64,000 nucleotides of DNA from Exobasidium rhododendri (GCA_026210745.1 CP110632.1:1488001-1552000); one strand, 5' to 3'; shown: positions 10,893 to 23,222, numbered from the stretch's first letter. The notes: generated by a model from the letters alone, not told the origin. Translations and numbers: made by a program.

Positions 10893-12748
10893 ATGGTGAG
10901 CGTACAGACTGCCTCGAGCAGCAAAGCGAACGAAGGTATGGTCGAGGAAGGATCAAACAGCGCCGATTCTATCTCATCCGTCAATTACACCGAAGCTGAA
11001 GAGCGACACCTTCTTCGAAAGATTGACTGGCTGCTCCTACCCATCCTCACAATTCTTTACTTGCTCTCCTTCTTGGATCGAAGTAATATCGGAAATGCGA
11101 AAATCGAAGGTCTCGTCACAGACATTGGCATCAAAGACTACTCGTCTCTCTTGACTGTGTTCTTCGTCGCTTATGTAGTGGCTGAAGTACCAGCTAATTT
11201 GATTCTCAAGATCACTTCACCGACGATCTGGCTTCCTACGCTGTCTATCTTGTGGGGTATTGTCACTGTCACAATGGGACTGGTACACGATCAATCTGGA
11301 ATTTATGCTGCTAGATTCTTCTTAGGCATCGTCGAGGCTGGTCTGTTCCCCGGTGTAGTGTACACGTTTAGCGTCTACTACAAGCGAAAGGAAAGGAGTA
11401 CGAGAGTGTCATTGTAAGCATTCGCGATGTGTTGTGTCTAATTGAGAGGAGTGAGGGCTGACAGGCTTTTTGGCTCGCAGTTTCTTCTCGGCAGCAGCGG
11501 CGGCGGGTGCATTCGGCGGTATCCTCGCTTACGGGCTCGGTCGCATAGACGGCGGTGGCAAGCCGGGATGGGCTTGTGAGTCGAGAGCAGATTCCTCTTT
11601 GCAGCTTCACGATCTTGATACTGTTTACTGACCACATCGATACGGTACTCTAGGGATCTTTATCGTCGAAGGTCTTCTGACAATTGTCATTGCAATCGGC
11701 GCCTTCTTCCTGATACCCACTTGGCCTTCCAAAACGAAGTTCCTGACAACACGAGAGAAAGCAATTCTCGAACATCGCCTTCAAGAAGACTCTGATGCGT
11801 TTGAAGAGCAAGGTTTCCAATGGAGCGAAGTAGCTCGTGCATTCAAGTCTCCCGAAGTTTATGGGTATTGCGCCCTCTTCCATGGCTTCGCCTTTCCACT
11901 GTACACCCTCAGTCTCTTCCTTCCGTGAGTGTAGAAGCCTGTTAGGAACGGCTTGCACTGAAAACTTACTTTTCCGCTCCCTAATCTCCCCATACGTACA
12001 GAACAATCATCCAAGGCCTTGGCTATAAATCTTGGGAGGCACAGCTCTTGACGACTCCTGTGGGTCACTTTCTCCGAGGATGTCCTGCTTGGTGCCATCG
12101 CTTACCCGCCTGCCTTTCCCTTCGCTCTTGACAGCCCTACGTCTTCACCTTCATCGTGGTCATGACGGTCGCTTGGCTTTCGAACAAATACCAAGTACGT
12201 GCGCCATTCATCATCGGCTCTGCATTCGTCGCTATCTTAGGCTACATTGTGCTCTTGACATCTCCTACTACGGGAGGCAAGTATGTGTGAGTAATTTTCC
12301 TGCTCTTCTCTACCTTACTTCCTCTCACTAAACCATCCGCCTTTCCCTTTTCACCGTCTTCTCTTTCAATAGCGCCGTCTTCCTGTGCACGGCTGGAATC
12401 TACAGTGGGAACGCTCTTCTACTGGCTTGGCCATCGGAAAATCTGATGGGGCACACCTATCGAGCGACCGGTCTTGCCATGGTCATCATGATCGGTGACT
12501 GTGGCGCCATTATCGGTCTACAACTATATCGTGTTCCTCTTGGCGGCCTGAAGAACACTGGCTATAAGTATTCGCACATCTTTGCCATTGTTTGGTTACT
12601 TATCGGTATCGCTGCTGCAGCTTCCCTGCACTTCGGCCTTAAGAGGAAGAATGCTAAATTGGATGAAGCAGAACAGATCCGAAACCGAGACGGACTCCAG
12701 TTGGAAGAGAAAGGAAAATGGCAGCGCTCATTCCGATATCAAGTGTAG
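10893..12748 (+). CDS. MFS transporter, anion:cation symporter (allantoate/nicotinate permease-like) family
   Basis: Plasma-membrane importer of a small organic anion; the family includes allantoate, nicotinate and pantothenate permeases (Dal5, Tna1, Fen2). Six exons: 10893-11413, 11481-11575, 11654-11924, 12002-12059, 12135-12286, 12373-12748; 490 residues. Cytosolic N-terminus with the family signature LLRKIDWLLLPIL...FLDRSNIGNAK, then PANLILK, GIVEAGLFPGVVY, a central loop with TTREKAILEHRL, and C-half helices ending AWPSENLMGHTYRATGLAM. All junctions keep frame. The substrate is not deducible. It converges with EMC6, 149 bp apart. Confidence 0.92.
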
Positions 12749-12897
12749 ATTCTGTGTACCCTGCTGTTCCTCGTACCTTTTCTTTCCTTTCCCCCCTTTT
12801 CCCTTGGATTGTAACCATCGCTGCTGCAGCTGCACAAACATGTAGAGTAGAGACTCAGTAATAACTGTGAATAATGTATTCGAACTTCTATCATGAT

Positions 12898-13480
12898 TTA
12901 ATCGTATACTGCGGCAGGGGAAAGAAGGGAAAGAGAGCACGTCAGTCCATAAGCGAGGGGGAAGTTGACCAGCCTTTGGTCTCCTTGACTCACCATGGAT
13001 GATGGCAAACCAAAGAGTCCACCATAGAACATAGCCAAAGGCCATCTCCTGTGCTCCCTCGACGAGAAATAAAAGGTACTGCAAAGGCTTCACGCTTTCA
13101 TCGCTTGCGCTGCTGGTAATATCAAGCTTACCATTCTTGATCTCTTTTGCTTGGTTGAAGTTGATCAGATATCGTCGTGGCTGAAATTGAACATTGACCA
13201 CAAAGATGGCAAGATTGGTGAGAAGCAGAGAGACAAAGTAGAAGTAGAAGCCTGCCAGATTAGTGAGACCGAAGATCCCTGCCGCGGAGCCAGCCACTGA
13301 GGTCAGAACGGAGCGGACACTGCGATTGGTGATTAAGGAGGTATTTGTTGAGTGCATGCTTCTACGACCAGTAAGCTCTGCAAGGGTGAAATGGGCGCAA
13401 AATAGCCTAGATGGGCAGGCGACTCACTAGTATATCTGCTTTGCATTGTGAGCGACATTCTCTGGTGAGAAGCTCTGCAT
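12898..13480 (-). CDS. EMC6: EMC6, ER membrane protein complex subunit 6
   Basis: Membrane subunit of the EMC insertase, which inserts tail-anchored and multipass proteins in the ER. Exons 13480-13428, 13319-12994, 12908-12898; 129 residues. Exon 1 gives MQSFSPENVAHNAKQIY, matching the P-E-[SN]-V-x-H-N start of fungal EMC6. Exon 2 gives SAAGIFGLTNLAGFYFYF and YVLWWTLWFAIIH. The last exon is 11 bases and supplies VYD-stop, matching the usual ending HVY. An insert of about 25 residues (KEIKNGKLDITSSASDES) lies in the loop before the last helix. Divergent from the metallophosphoesterase. Confidence 0.9.
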
Positions 13481-13862
13481 GTGCAAGAGCTGCGCCTGTG
13501 ACTGAGATGGAACGCCTGCTTCCATGTCTGGCCCGGTAGTGTGTAGACTCTTGAAGAGGTGATGAAGCTGGCACAGATGGAGAGATGCGGAGGGAAAAGA
13601 TGGACGCAACAACAGCGCGTTTCCTGTCGTCGAAACGCCTGGGCTGGAAGATTCTTGTTGCTGTTGTGCACGGACTCGAAATTGCATTCTGGAACATTGT
13701 ACAGGAGGTCTGCTGCTCTATCTCTCGTCCTCCCAAAGGCCCTATTTCCTACCCTCACCATCCCCACTCCTCTCTCTAACCTCTCACTCTGCTTTCTTCC
13801 TACTCCTTTCCGGTTTTTCGGTGTCGACCTGTGCAGGAGATTTGGCTAGTAACTCTGATCTG
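13481..13862. other. Divergent promoter region EMC6 / metallophosphoesterase
   Basis: About 380 bp. CT-rich just before the plus-strand ATG (13750-13830). No gene seen. Confidence 0.4.
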
Positions 13863-16155
13863 ATGCAATCTTTCTTAGCAACTGCATTCCTACTCTTTGC
13901 GCTGGTAGCTTCGGCTGTAGCCTGCCCAGACCACGATGAGCATGAAAGCACTCACCTCTCAAGACGGGATACTCAGAGAAGCAGCGGTGGCCTGATACGA
14001 CCACTTCAATGGGGAGATGTGCAGATCCTACACACCACTGATATACATGGATGGTACCAAGGTGAGGCCAGGAAAGCGATGTACGAATAATCAGGAGCTC
14101 ATGCACCTCGGCATGATCCTTAAGGTCACATGAAGTCGTCCGAACCAGAGCCTGACTATTCGGGAGACTGGGGTGATTTTGCTAGTTTCGTCACTCGTGA
14201 GTATAGCTGAAATTGGGCATTATGTCGTAATTGTCGCTAATTCAAGAGAGTCAGACATGCGACGACAAGCCAGGAAGAGAGGCGTCGACTTACTCATCGT
14301 TGACTCTGGTGATCTGCATGACGGAGCTGGACTAAGCGATGGATATCCCGCGAGCGAAGGGCCTGATGCTCATGTCTCGAATCAGTAAGTTGCTGGATCA
14401 TACAGCAATCTTGCTCATAGGCTTACCATGTACATGTCACAGATTTCACTCGATGGTGAAGTACGATGTTCTGTGAGTCAATATTGAGCGTGTGGCTATC
14501 AAAAGACGTATATTGACCTTGCTACTGTCTAGCTCTGTTGGGAACCACGAACTGTACGTCTACGAGAACGCTTTGGATACATTCAAAAATTTCGTTCCTG
14601 AACAACATGGTAGATACTTGGCTTCCAACGTCAACATCACTCACACGACTACCGACGGCAAAAACGTCACTGAGCCGATGGGGGAGCGGTATGCTAAATT
14701 CACCACTGAAAACGGCCGCAATGTGACCTCCTTCGGCGTCTTATACAATTTCCAAGGGCAAGACAAGGGGCTCACCGTCCAACCACCCGCTGAAATGATC
14801 AAGGAGGAATGGTTTATAGAGGCGATCCAAGAAAAACCCGACTTCTTCTTACTCGTAGGTCACATGCCTGTTCGCAACGATGATTGGCCAGTGGTGGTGA
14901 ATGCGATCAGAGCAGTGCATCCCACTGTGCCTCTTGTTATTGCAGGAGGGCACACACATATCCGGGATTGCTACATCTACGATGACAATGCCTTTGGAAT
15001 CGAGAGTGGTCGCTACCTCGAAACGATTGGCTGGCTTGCCTTCAACAGCACCGACGACAATATTGCCAATTCGTCCACCCCCTTTTCTCGCAGCTACATC
15101 GACGCTAATCGACGGAACTATGCTTTCCACGCTGGTCTTTCCGGTCCTGGTAAACTTGCGACAGGTCGAGGCAAGAGCATCACTCGAAGGATGGACAAAG
15201 TAGCCAAAGCTTGGAACTTGACAACGCCATTCGGTACCAGTCCCGAAGACTACTACTTGAGTCGAGTTCCCGCCTCTTCAAACTCTTCCCTACTACACCT
15301 TCTCACCCAGAGTATCCTACCAACAGTCATCTCTACCAGCAATCCCAGTCGCTCCAGTATACCCAACATTGTCCTTGCTAATTCGGGATCTCAACGATTT
15401 GACGTGTACAAAGGACCCTTCACCAAGAATGATCAATACATCGTCTCACCTTTCAAGGATTCCTTCTTGTTCTTGCAAGACGTTCCTTATCAGTACGCTA
15501 GCGAGATTCTAGACGGTCTCAATGGAACTCCCACAAGCATGCGAAAGAGGCAACTGCTCAGAGAGGACGATGATCTTGTACAGTCCATTTACACGGCTTC
15601 AGCAAGGGAGTCAGCGGGACAGGTGGTCTACGATACAGCATCAGCAGCAAACATAGCAAGCACAGCAAACGCAACACTCGGCTACGTTACAAAAGACAGC
15701 TGCCCAGGGCTCGGCGATGATACAGAGGTGAGCAGGCGAGGGCACGATAAGCTGGAGGTCAATGTGCCTCCTGGCTGGAGTGCTGACGACCTTCTTTCCT
15801 TCTTCTCCGACACAATTCAGCACCTCGTCATACCGTACTACGATCAGCCAGAATATGTCGTATCGCCCTTGACGAACAACGTGACGTCAGTAGGACCAAA
15901 TGACCTCATCGACGTCGTCTTCCTCGACTTTACGTTAAGTGATGGTGCGTATGTTGTCGTTCATCTCCTGTCACGTCGTTCTTACTCACGGCGAACACAC
16001 TCTTTCCCTCCCTCCCCCTTGCCCACACCACAGTCGTCCGCGTACTCAATGCTGCACAGAATCAGCGCACCTATCAAGTCTCTGACGCCACTCCTTACAA
16101 CAGTCTCACGACGCAGGATCTGTACAAGGTCTACGCAATGCAGTCCTGGAATTGA
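13863..16155 (+). CDS. Secreted calcineurin-like metallophosphoesterase / 5'-nucleotidase family protein
   Basis: Secreted or vacuolar metal-dependent phosphoesterase related to UshA-type 5'-nucleotidases and yeast YHR202W. Six exons: 13863-14061, 14125-14196, 14255-14384, 14443-14472, 14533-15944, 16034-16155; 654 residues. A signal peptide is clear (MQSFLATAFLLFALVASAVA). Metal-binding motifs in order: TTDIHGWYQGH, VDSGDLHDG, SVGNHELY, GHMPV and AGGHTHIRD. The C-terminal half holds the nucleotidase substrate domain (IVLANSGSQRFDVYKG). Several NxS/T sites fit secretion. Exon 4 is only 30 bases. Whether it cleaves nucleotides is unknown. Confidence 0.9.
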
Positions 16156-16435
16156 GAGGCTGTGATTTAAAGCTGCTCTCTAGCTGTATCTACTTACACT
16201 TGACAGTATGACACATCCATCTGAAAAGTTCTTGCGTATCTACCGCTTTCATGGGAGACCTGTCTTTCAAGTGAGATGAGATGGAAGGGGCTCGGTCCTC
16301 AGATAAAGCCATCAATCTATTTAAATTCTGACAAAATGATCGGGTGCAGATGACAGAGGTCGCCGTGCAAGGAGTATGACCTGTAGTGAAGTGGTATCTT
16401 TACAAATGAAAAGCGAGTAGCAAAAGGCAAAAGTA

Positions 16436-17810
16436 TCACAGGACGAGAACAAGGCAAGAAATTATGATAACACTCGTGGACACAATAAGTAGTAAGAGTG
16501 GTCGCACATCGCTTGCTCCACTGTACACGGCAGCCGTTGAAGCCGTGGTAGACGCTGCAACGACCGCTTTGTTTCCACTAGCCGCCGAGGACGAGGTAGG
16601 AAAGGCGGTAGCTGTGACGGTGATTGCAGCGCTGAGCGTCTTTGCGCTCTTACAATTACTGCTGGAGGGGGCAGGGGACGCCTTGGGTGTGACTTTGTCC
16701 CCTTGTGTGAAGGTAGAGTTGCCGACGATACCGGGTGGTAAGGCAACTTCTCCCTCACAGGAGTCGAATCCAGTAAGGTAGTTGCCTGGCATGACCCATT
16801 CGCAACCCATGGTGTCGTAGATGTGTTGACAGAGGTTTTGAAACTTCACCCCCCTTCCCTTGCATGCACGAAAGCAGAACTCGGTGTCCGAGACTGTCGC
16901 GGTGGTAGTAGAGTACGATATTCAATGAGTATATCATAGACCACTTCTGGCACGCCCACAGCCTCTGAAGAATCACACTCACCGAACATCATCCACTCGT
17001 GGATCTGCCTATACTTGTCATCGAAAGCATTGGAGAAGACTAGACCACCGATGGGGTTTCCGTTCCCATCAGCACCATGTGGATCCAATTCACCACCTTC
17101 GTCACCAGCGATCAGGTTGATCAGCGTAAGGTCGCCTGTACCTGTAATCTGAATGTAGTCTTTCGTTTGTAGGAAGTGGGCTGCCTTGATTGCTCCCGAC
17201 GGGATCAGTCTCGTACCGCTGAAATAGGGGAGGGAAAGTCATTAGGGTTGAATCTTCGCAAGACACAAGGCAAGGGAAGCACGCACTATCCTGACTTCAT
17301 ACACCATGCCACTTCGATTCTTTCAGTCTCACCGATCGTACCTGGCGTCGGTGGTGCCCAAAGACAAAAGTCATCAAGAGCATTGAAGAATGCGTTTTGA
17401 CACATTGATGTTTGCGAACTCTTGCCCCAGGAGGTACACTGATTCGTGCCATTTTGACCCTTTTGCCAGGTTTTCGGAAGATCGTTCAGTGTGAAATTCT
17501 TATCCGACGAATCCCCAACAAGGTCCCCACTTGCTTTCGTTGTTGCTGCTGCTGCTGCTGATGACGACGACTTTATTGTTGATGATGATTTGGACGACTT
17601 GGAAGACTTTGTGCTGCTGTCACTGGCCCTCTTCACGTTGATGGAAGCATTGTTCGCGTAAGAAGGTCTTCTATGATGGAGGGGAGAAAGCCTGTTTCTC
17701 TTGTAGATTGACGGATGCGAGTCGAGATGGGAGGTAGCCCTGACGAGGGAGATGGCAACAGTTATCGCTAGCAAGACGACCATTGGTCTCAGTGAAGCGA
17801 TCCGAGTCAT
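16436..17810 (-). CDS. GPI-anchored secreted glycoprotein, macrophage-activating-glycoprotein-like
   Basis: Resembles basidiomycete proteins annotated as macrophage activating glycoprotein; no enzymatic role is established. Exons 17810-17287, 17218-16983, 16893-16436; 405 residues. Signal peptide (MVVLLAITVAISLVRA), a Ser/Lys-rich linker, then a Cys-rich domain with WCMKSGYGTRLIPSGAI, GGELDPHGADGNGNPIGGLV, QIHEWMMF, DTEFCFRACK, LCQHIYDTMGC and MPGNYLTGFDSCEG. A Ser/Thr/Ala-rich stalk and terminal hydrophobic segment (LLLLIVSTSVIIISCLVLVL) suggest a GPI anchor. The middle exon joins restore family motifs across both introns. Probably a wall or surface protein. Confidence 0.85.
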
Positions 17811-18506
17811 GATGACGCGAGGTGTTCCCAGTTATTGATGTCTCTTAACAGTGCTGATCACCTTCTGTTAGTACGCAATCGAAAGCGTCTGAGTAACAAT
17901 TGCGAACTCCACAGTCGTGTCAATCTAAGATGGACAGAGTCGAGGTTGGAAGAGATGGCAGCGGGTGATTGAAAAGTCTGAAGCAGTAACGTTTCACACT
18001 TCGATCAGCAATTCTCCGCCAGTGGCTCGAAGAAGCACACTTCAGCCCTCCTGCTTGGTTTTCTTCCTCCGCTACGACTCTACATCTCTTGAGCATACGA
18101 GCGCTCCAGCGGAGGAACTAATGCAGGAGGGGGATATAGAGGAGGGGACAAACTTTAATTTAGCAAATACACCTTAAAGTTAGAGGAGAAAACAAAGAAG
18201 GAGGTCTTTTGTCCGCTTTCCTTCAAGATTCTAAACAAAACCCGACTTACTATTCCAGATTGCACTCTACGCCCTTTCTTACATAGAAACTCAGACTAGC
18301 GACACGCCCCACCCTTCTTTGGAAAGAATAAAGGGGGAGATGCGATCCCCCTTTCCATCTATCGATATTTTGCTGCATACGCGGCGTAATTTGCATGTCA
18401 TCAATCACTGCATGCTCTTTTAATACCACACTCAAACGTGGCAATCTCCGTCTCTTCATCACCTCAATTTAGTTTCATTATTCACTGCATCTGCTTACAT
18501 AGGATA
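17811..18506. other. Intergenic region upstream of the glycoprotein and downstream of DAK
   Basis: About 700 bp without a gene. It contains the perfect 9-bp inverted repeat at 18330-18354 (separate entry), which lies in the probable 3' region of the dihydroxyacetone kinase. Confidence 0.4.
18330..18354. repeat. Perfect inverted repeat, 9-bp arms, 7-base loop
   Basis: AAAGGGGGA at 18330-18338, loop GATGCGA, TCCCCCTTT at 18346-18354. In RNA this would form a stable hairpin. It lies about 150 bases past the DAK stop in the direction of DAK transcription, so it may sit in that 3' UTR. Function unknown. Confidence 0.6.
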
Positions 18507-20588
18507 CTAATCCAAGGCTTCCTTGAGACCGTCGACAATGGCCCAGACACCCCAAGCACCAGGATCGGGAGGCATATCTTTATCACCCATGTCGCCCACG
18601 TACGTTGCTCTTCCCAGTCTTGCTTTGAGTGCTTTGGTGTCTTCTGCTCCCTTTTTGCATGCGGCAACACTTTCGGATAGAGATTTTCCACCCCCCAAAC
18701 TCTCACAAAACGGTGTAAGCGAGTCTACCAACGTACGATCACCAGGTCGAGCAGGGGTATAGTGGCCTAAATTTTCCAAAGCGTTCTTGGCAGCAAAGCC
18801 CCAATCCTTGATCGTCGCAGTCTCGCCTGTCTTACCTGGACCCTTGATGAAGCCCTGGACGAGTCCGGCGAAGAACAGAGCGTAGATCGCTCCACTCGTA
18901 CCACCCATTGCGCTCTCCAAGACAGTTCCCAAAGTCAAACAGGTGCTTGAAGAGGTCTTGAGGTCAATTTCATCCTTTTCCAGTGCCTCTAAAACAGCAT
19001 TGGCAGCATGAGCAAGCGTCTCTCCACAATCTCCATCTCCAACGATAGTGTCGAATTTGGTAAGATCAGGCTCCGCTTTGATGGCAGATTGACAAGCTAA
19101 CGTGATGGCTTTCTTTACCAGCTTAGGGTCAGCGTTGATGGGACCACCGGCTGATTTCTTCTTGGCGTCATTGTTGAGTCCACTGACACTTCCACCTCTT
19201 GCCTGTATTTCTGCTAGTCTGTCCGATGCTTCCTTTTCCTCGGCAGCCCGATTTCTTGGTTGACCGCTAGCCGATCCCCAACCTTGCTTGACACCAGACC
19301 ATGCGTATGCGTCTGTGGGAGCATCCAAGAGCTCGAGCAGGTCTTGCCCAGTCTCCTTCTTCACATTCTTGTGGTTAATGAGCGAGATACCAAAGCCAGG
19401 GGCGTTGAGTGATGTCATGTATTGGTTAGCGTAGCATCGAGAAGGATGTAGGTTGTAGGTAGACTCTGCGAAAGGCAAAAGGAGGGACAACAGTGTCAGT
19501 TTGCGTGACGATTGCAAACTCGATTGCAGACTCGATTGCAACACTCACCTAGTTGAATGAGGGTCTCGTCGAGTAGCGCATTCATTTCCAGCTGACTGAC
19601 ACCGCCCAAATTGTTCAGGAAGACAATGGGTGCGTCGTCTTTGTCAAAGTCGAGGTAGTGTCGATCCTTGTCTTCCGTGTTGAGCAGCAAGTTGAGCATC
19701 TCCTTGACGATGACCGAGGCAGGTGGAGTCTTGTCTAGTCTTTTGAATCCGGGTTCATTGTGGATTCCCATTCCAATCTCACAAGCTTCAGCGGGCAAGG
19801 CACCCCAGTCTTCTGCTACCTTTGATCGACCTGGAACGTGACAATGATCGAGTGATGTACCGACAGAGACGGTATTGCCAATCGTCGAATCACCAAGCTT
19901 CTTGAGTTGCTGTACGTTGAGACCCTTTTCAGAAGCAGCGCCAAGAATCTTGCAGGTGAATACGTTTCCACCCAGTCCTCTTCGACCGACAAGGCCACCT
20001 CGCTCTCGTCCGACAGCAACATCGTCTCCAATGATGACCAATTCTATACCTCCACTCTTCTTGTTGCCATTGATAGCCAAAGCAGCTCGAGCCTTCTCAG
20101 CGGCGAGCCCGAAGTTGAGGCAATCACCAGTGTATCTGCAGAAGGAGCATATCTTCGTTCAGACAAGAATTAGATGCTCTACATCATGCTCAGATTGCTC
20201 ACCTGTTTACGATGAAGATAACACCGGCCTCGGTATTCGCCAGATCGACACTACTGCAAATCTGCGAAGCGGATGGCGAGGCAAAGATCTCTCCAGAGAC
20301 AGCTGCAGTGAGCATACCCCTTCCGATAACACCAGCATGTCCTGGCTCATGACCAGCACCACCACCGGAAATGATGGCTACCTTGTCGGGTGAGTGAGTG
20401 CAATCATAGATGACCTTGTGAGGAGCGTAGCTGGTGGATGTGCATTAAAATTGTTAGAAAGCTTGATGTTTGCCCTCCTCTTGCCTTCGCACTACTCACA
20501 ATCGCAAGGAAGGATTGAGAGCAATTGCACCCCGCTCAGCCTTGTCGACGAGGCCATCCGCAGTGTCAAAGAAGTGCTTTGTACTCAT
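18507..20588 (-). CDS. DAK1: Dihydroxyacetone kinase (ATP-dependent, DhaK-DhaL fusion)
   Basis: Phosphorylates dihydroxyacetone to DHAP with ATP; it detoxifies DHA and serves glycerol or methanol-type metabolism. Exons 20588-20500, 20430-20203, 20135-19549, 19465-18507; 620 residues, near the usual ~590. DhaK domain: ISGGGAGHEPGHAGVIG (~50-66) and IGMGIHNEPG with the substrate-binding His at about 231. DhaL domain: DTIVGDGDCGET and GGTSGAIYALFFAGL, with Asp residues that chelate the ATP magnesium. The linker carries Ala/Glu-rich sequence (NRAAEEKEASDRL). The third intron (19466-19548) contains three 12-bp repeats. No peroxisomal SKL-type ending (it ends KEALD). Confidence 0.95.
19509..19545. 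repeat. Three tandem ~12-bp repeats inside a DAK intron
   Basis: cgattgcaaact, cgattgcagact and cgattgcaacact follow each other within the third DAK intron, close to its donor. Two copies differ by one base; the third has an extra base. This is intronic slippage, with no predicted effect on the protein. Confidence 0.8.
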
Positions 20589-21477
20589 GGTGCGATCGTG
20601 TTTCAGCTGCGGGAGAAGAAGATAAGAGCGTCGCCGAGGTAGAAAAAGGAAGAGTGAGAACGATTCGGAAGAGAAAGAGGTGTCAGCTCCTGTTTGAGGC
20701 TTGAAAAGATGTGGCATCCACAAGAAAGGTAGAGTGAGGCACACACTCACGTTAAAGTTCCGACCTTGTGGATGAGAAGAAAGATCTGCTCAGGCGAGAA
20801 TCGATGATTCGAGATTAGCATCTTCAGCTGGCGGTCAATGAATTTGGAACTAGCGGATTCAGCTTCTCTGCACAGACCAAGAAGACTGAGCGAGCGCCTT
20901 GTGACGTCGATCAGATTGATTTTTCGCGTGGAAACCCTCCCGATGAAGCACGTGGATGATGCTCCCAGATATGGACCACCGTCTAGACTCACATGCTCCC
21001 TATCTTGTCACATGTGTATCATCCCAAAAGCACAGCGTAGCATGTCAGAGAGTGCTGGGGTATAGTGGACGGTTGGCATTGCGAAGACTTAGGGGAATAA
21101 GAGGTGTGAGAATCACGGAAGATGGCTCCACAGCACTCAGTCAAAGGATGGGTCTGTCGAAGAACGGGAAGGGAAGTTACATGCTAATTCGTTTGCCTGT
21201 CATGTTACTAAAAGCCAAAATTAAGACATCAACTAATTTTTAGATTCATGCCTTGGCGAGAATTAGGAGATAGTATAAGGGCTGAGACAGAGGTAATGTC
21301 GTTCACGGTGACTTTTCAAGTCGGCCAAAGCCCTTTCAAGCCTTGTCGCGTGGATTTTAAGACTGTTGGAATGCGAGATTGGAGCGTCCCTTTGCAGCGT
21401 CTTGCAATCCCTCTCATCATCCGCTCCATCAGGTTACTGACACTCCATAGACAAAGCACGTATCACTCTGCAGCGTA
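20589..21477. other. Divergent promoter region DAK / MSP1
   Basis: About 890 bp between two starts. No gene or repeat recognised. Short frames only. Confidence 0.4.
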
Positions 21478-22878
21478 ATGAGGGACCTGATGACTCGCAA
21501 AATGGCGACAGACATTCTTGTCTTTGCTGTCAGCAATGTGAGTGGCGCTGGAGAGTCGCTTGGGCGTCATAAACAGGAAATTGGGTATTCTGCTGACAAT
21601 TCTCTCGGGTGTGCCCTTTTCACGCACACTGACAGGTTGCCTTCTACTTCGCATTCAAGACAATCATGAGCAACATGGACCCGAACAAACAAAAACGACT
21701 GGATGCAAAGAAGCAAAGCGATGAGAAGCTACAGAGTCTTGGAATGCGAGGGGAGACACTGAAGCTCAATGAATATGAAGAACAGATCGCATCAGAGCTG
21801 ATCTTGCCTTCCGATATCTCGGTGGACTTCAACTCGATTGGTGGGTTAGATGGGATCATCAATTCGCTACAAGAGAGTGTCATTGCCCCGTTATGCTATC
21901 CTGAGCTATTCACGGGTGCGAGTGGGAAGAGTGGGCTACTTGGTGCCCCCAAGGGAGTGCTTCTGTTTGGTCCGCCGGGGACAGGCAAGACGATGTTGGC
22001 AAAGGCACTGGCAAAGGAGAGTGGCGCAAAATTCATCAATATGCACGTATCAACTCTGACGAACAAGGTGCGTGTGGTGGACTCAGGGAGAGCTTGTGAA
22101 TTGCCGGAAATTGGGCTAATCTTTTTCTGATCCTGCAGTGGTTTGGAGAATCGAATAAGCTCGTGGCAGCCCTATTCAGCCTCGCGCGAAAGATGCAGCC
22201 CAGCATCATCTTCATTGATGAAATCGACAGTTTCCTGCGAGAGCGATCTTCCGGTGACCATGAAGTGATGGGCATGATGAAGGCAGAGTTCATGACGTGA
22301 GTAGATGTGATGAAATCTATCCATTTGCATAGCGCTCAATGTTGTATTCATATTTCCGAGTAAACAGTCTCTGGGATGGTCTCACTTCTACGTCAGACCG
22401 TATCATGGTCCTCGGAGCCACAAACAGACCAAACGACATTGATAGCGCCATCTTGCGGAGGATGCCGAAGAGGTACGCTGTCAGGTTGCCCGATCCGTCA
22501 CAAAGGAGAAAGATTTTGGAGATCATGCTGACAGACGTGCAACTGGACAAGAGCTTCAGCCTGGACACTGTCGTCGCAAGGACAGAGGGATACAGTGGAA
22601 GTGATCTAAAGGAAGCTTGCCGAGGTGCAGCCATGCAACCTGTTCGCGAATTCATGAGAAGCGCTGAAGGAAGAAAAAAGATCTCTTCCGCTGCCAGAGC
22701 GGTGAAGGAGAGCGGTCAGGCAGAGAGTCCATCTATAGTCTCAGGGGATGGTGACATGATGAAGAACTCCACGCCCAGTGTCGTGACCAGGGCGATCCGC
22801 AACGAAGACTTCTTCATCGTCGAAGGGCTCAGCTCGTACAGCTCAGACGCTGGTGTCGGGCAAGAGCCGTTGAATTGA
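21478..22878 (+). CDS. MSP1: MSP1/ATAD1, outer-membrane AAA ATPase
   Basis: Mitochondrial outer-membrane and peroxisomal AAA translocase that extracts mislocalised tail-anchored proteins and stalled import precursors. Exons 21478-21537, 21636-22067, 22139-22296, 22368-22878; 386 residues. Joining exons 1 and 2 builds the N-terminal anchor ([20 protein letters not shown]), required in this family. Then [18 protein letters not shown], Walker A GPPGTGKT (132-139), WFGESNKLV pore-loop region, Walker B IIFIDEID (187-194), [19 protein letters not shown] with arginine fingers. Nearby in-frame ATGs at 21490 and 21502 could also serve. The C-terminus is longer than yeast Msp1. Confidence 0.93.
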
Positions 22879-23222
22879 GACTCTTTTGAGGGAAGAAGAG
22901 AGGAGATCGATAGATGCATATGTACGATAGACCATCAATACTACTTTGACAATACCTTTGCGGTTCCTTCACTTCCCCCTTTCTCCCTTTCTCCTCCTCT
23001 AATTTCCGGGTATGCAGTGTGATACTTTGTGGAGGACGCGAAGATCTGCTAATTCGGAACGGCGGTAATAAGGTTCCGGGCATGTCTGTCTTCTGAAGGT
23101 ACAGATACATCGGACATACTTCCACCCTCGATCTTCCCAGAGTCCACCTAGACAATCGTCAACATATCTTCATCAACATCAACATCATCTACCTCGTCAA
23201 GTAGAGCATCGTGCAGTGAGGG
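22879..23222. other. Intergenic region MSP1-NDE
   Basis: About 340 bp between tandem genes. It contains a CT-rich run and a catcaacatcaacatcatc stretch before the next ATG. No gene. Confidence 0.4.

Noticed and set aside
13319-13357. EMC6 start at the ATG just upstream of exon 2 (MHSTNTS...)
   Set aside because: The upstream exon gives PENVAHN, which matches fungal EMC6, and the join uses GTGAGT and CGCAG; the MHSTNTS codons fall in the intron.
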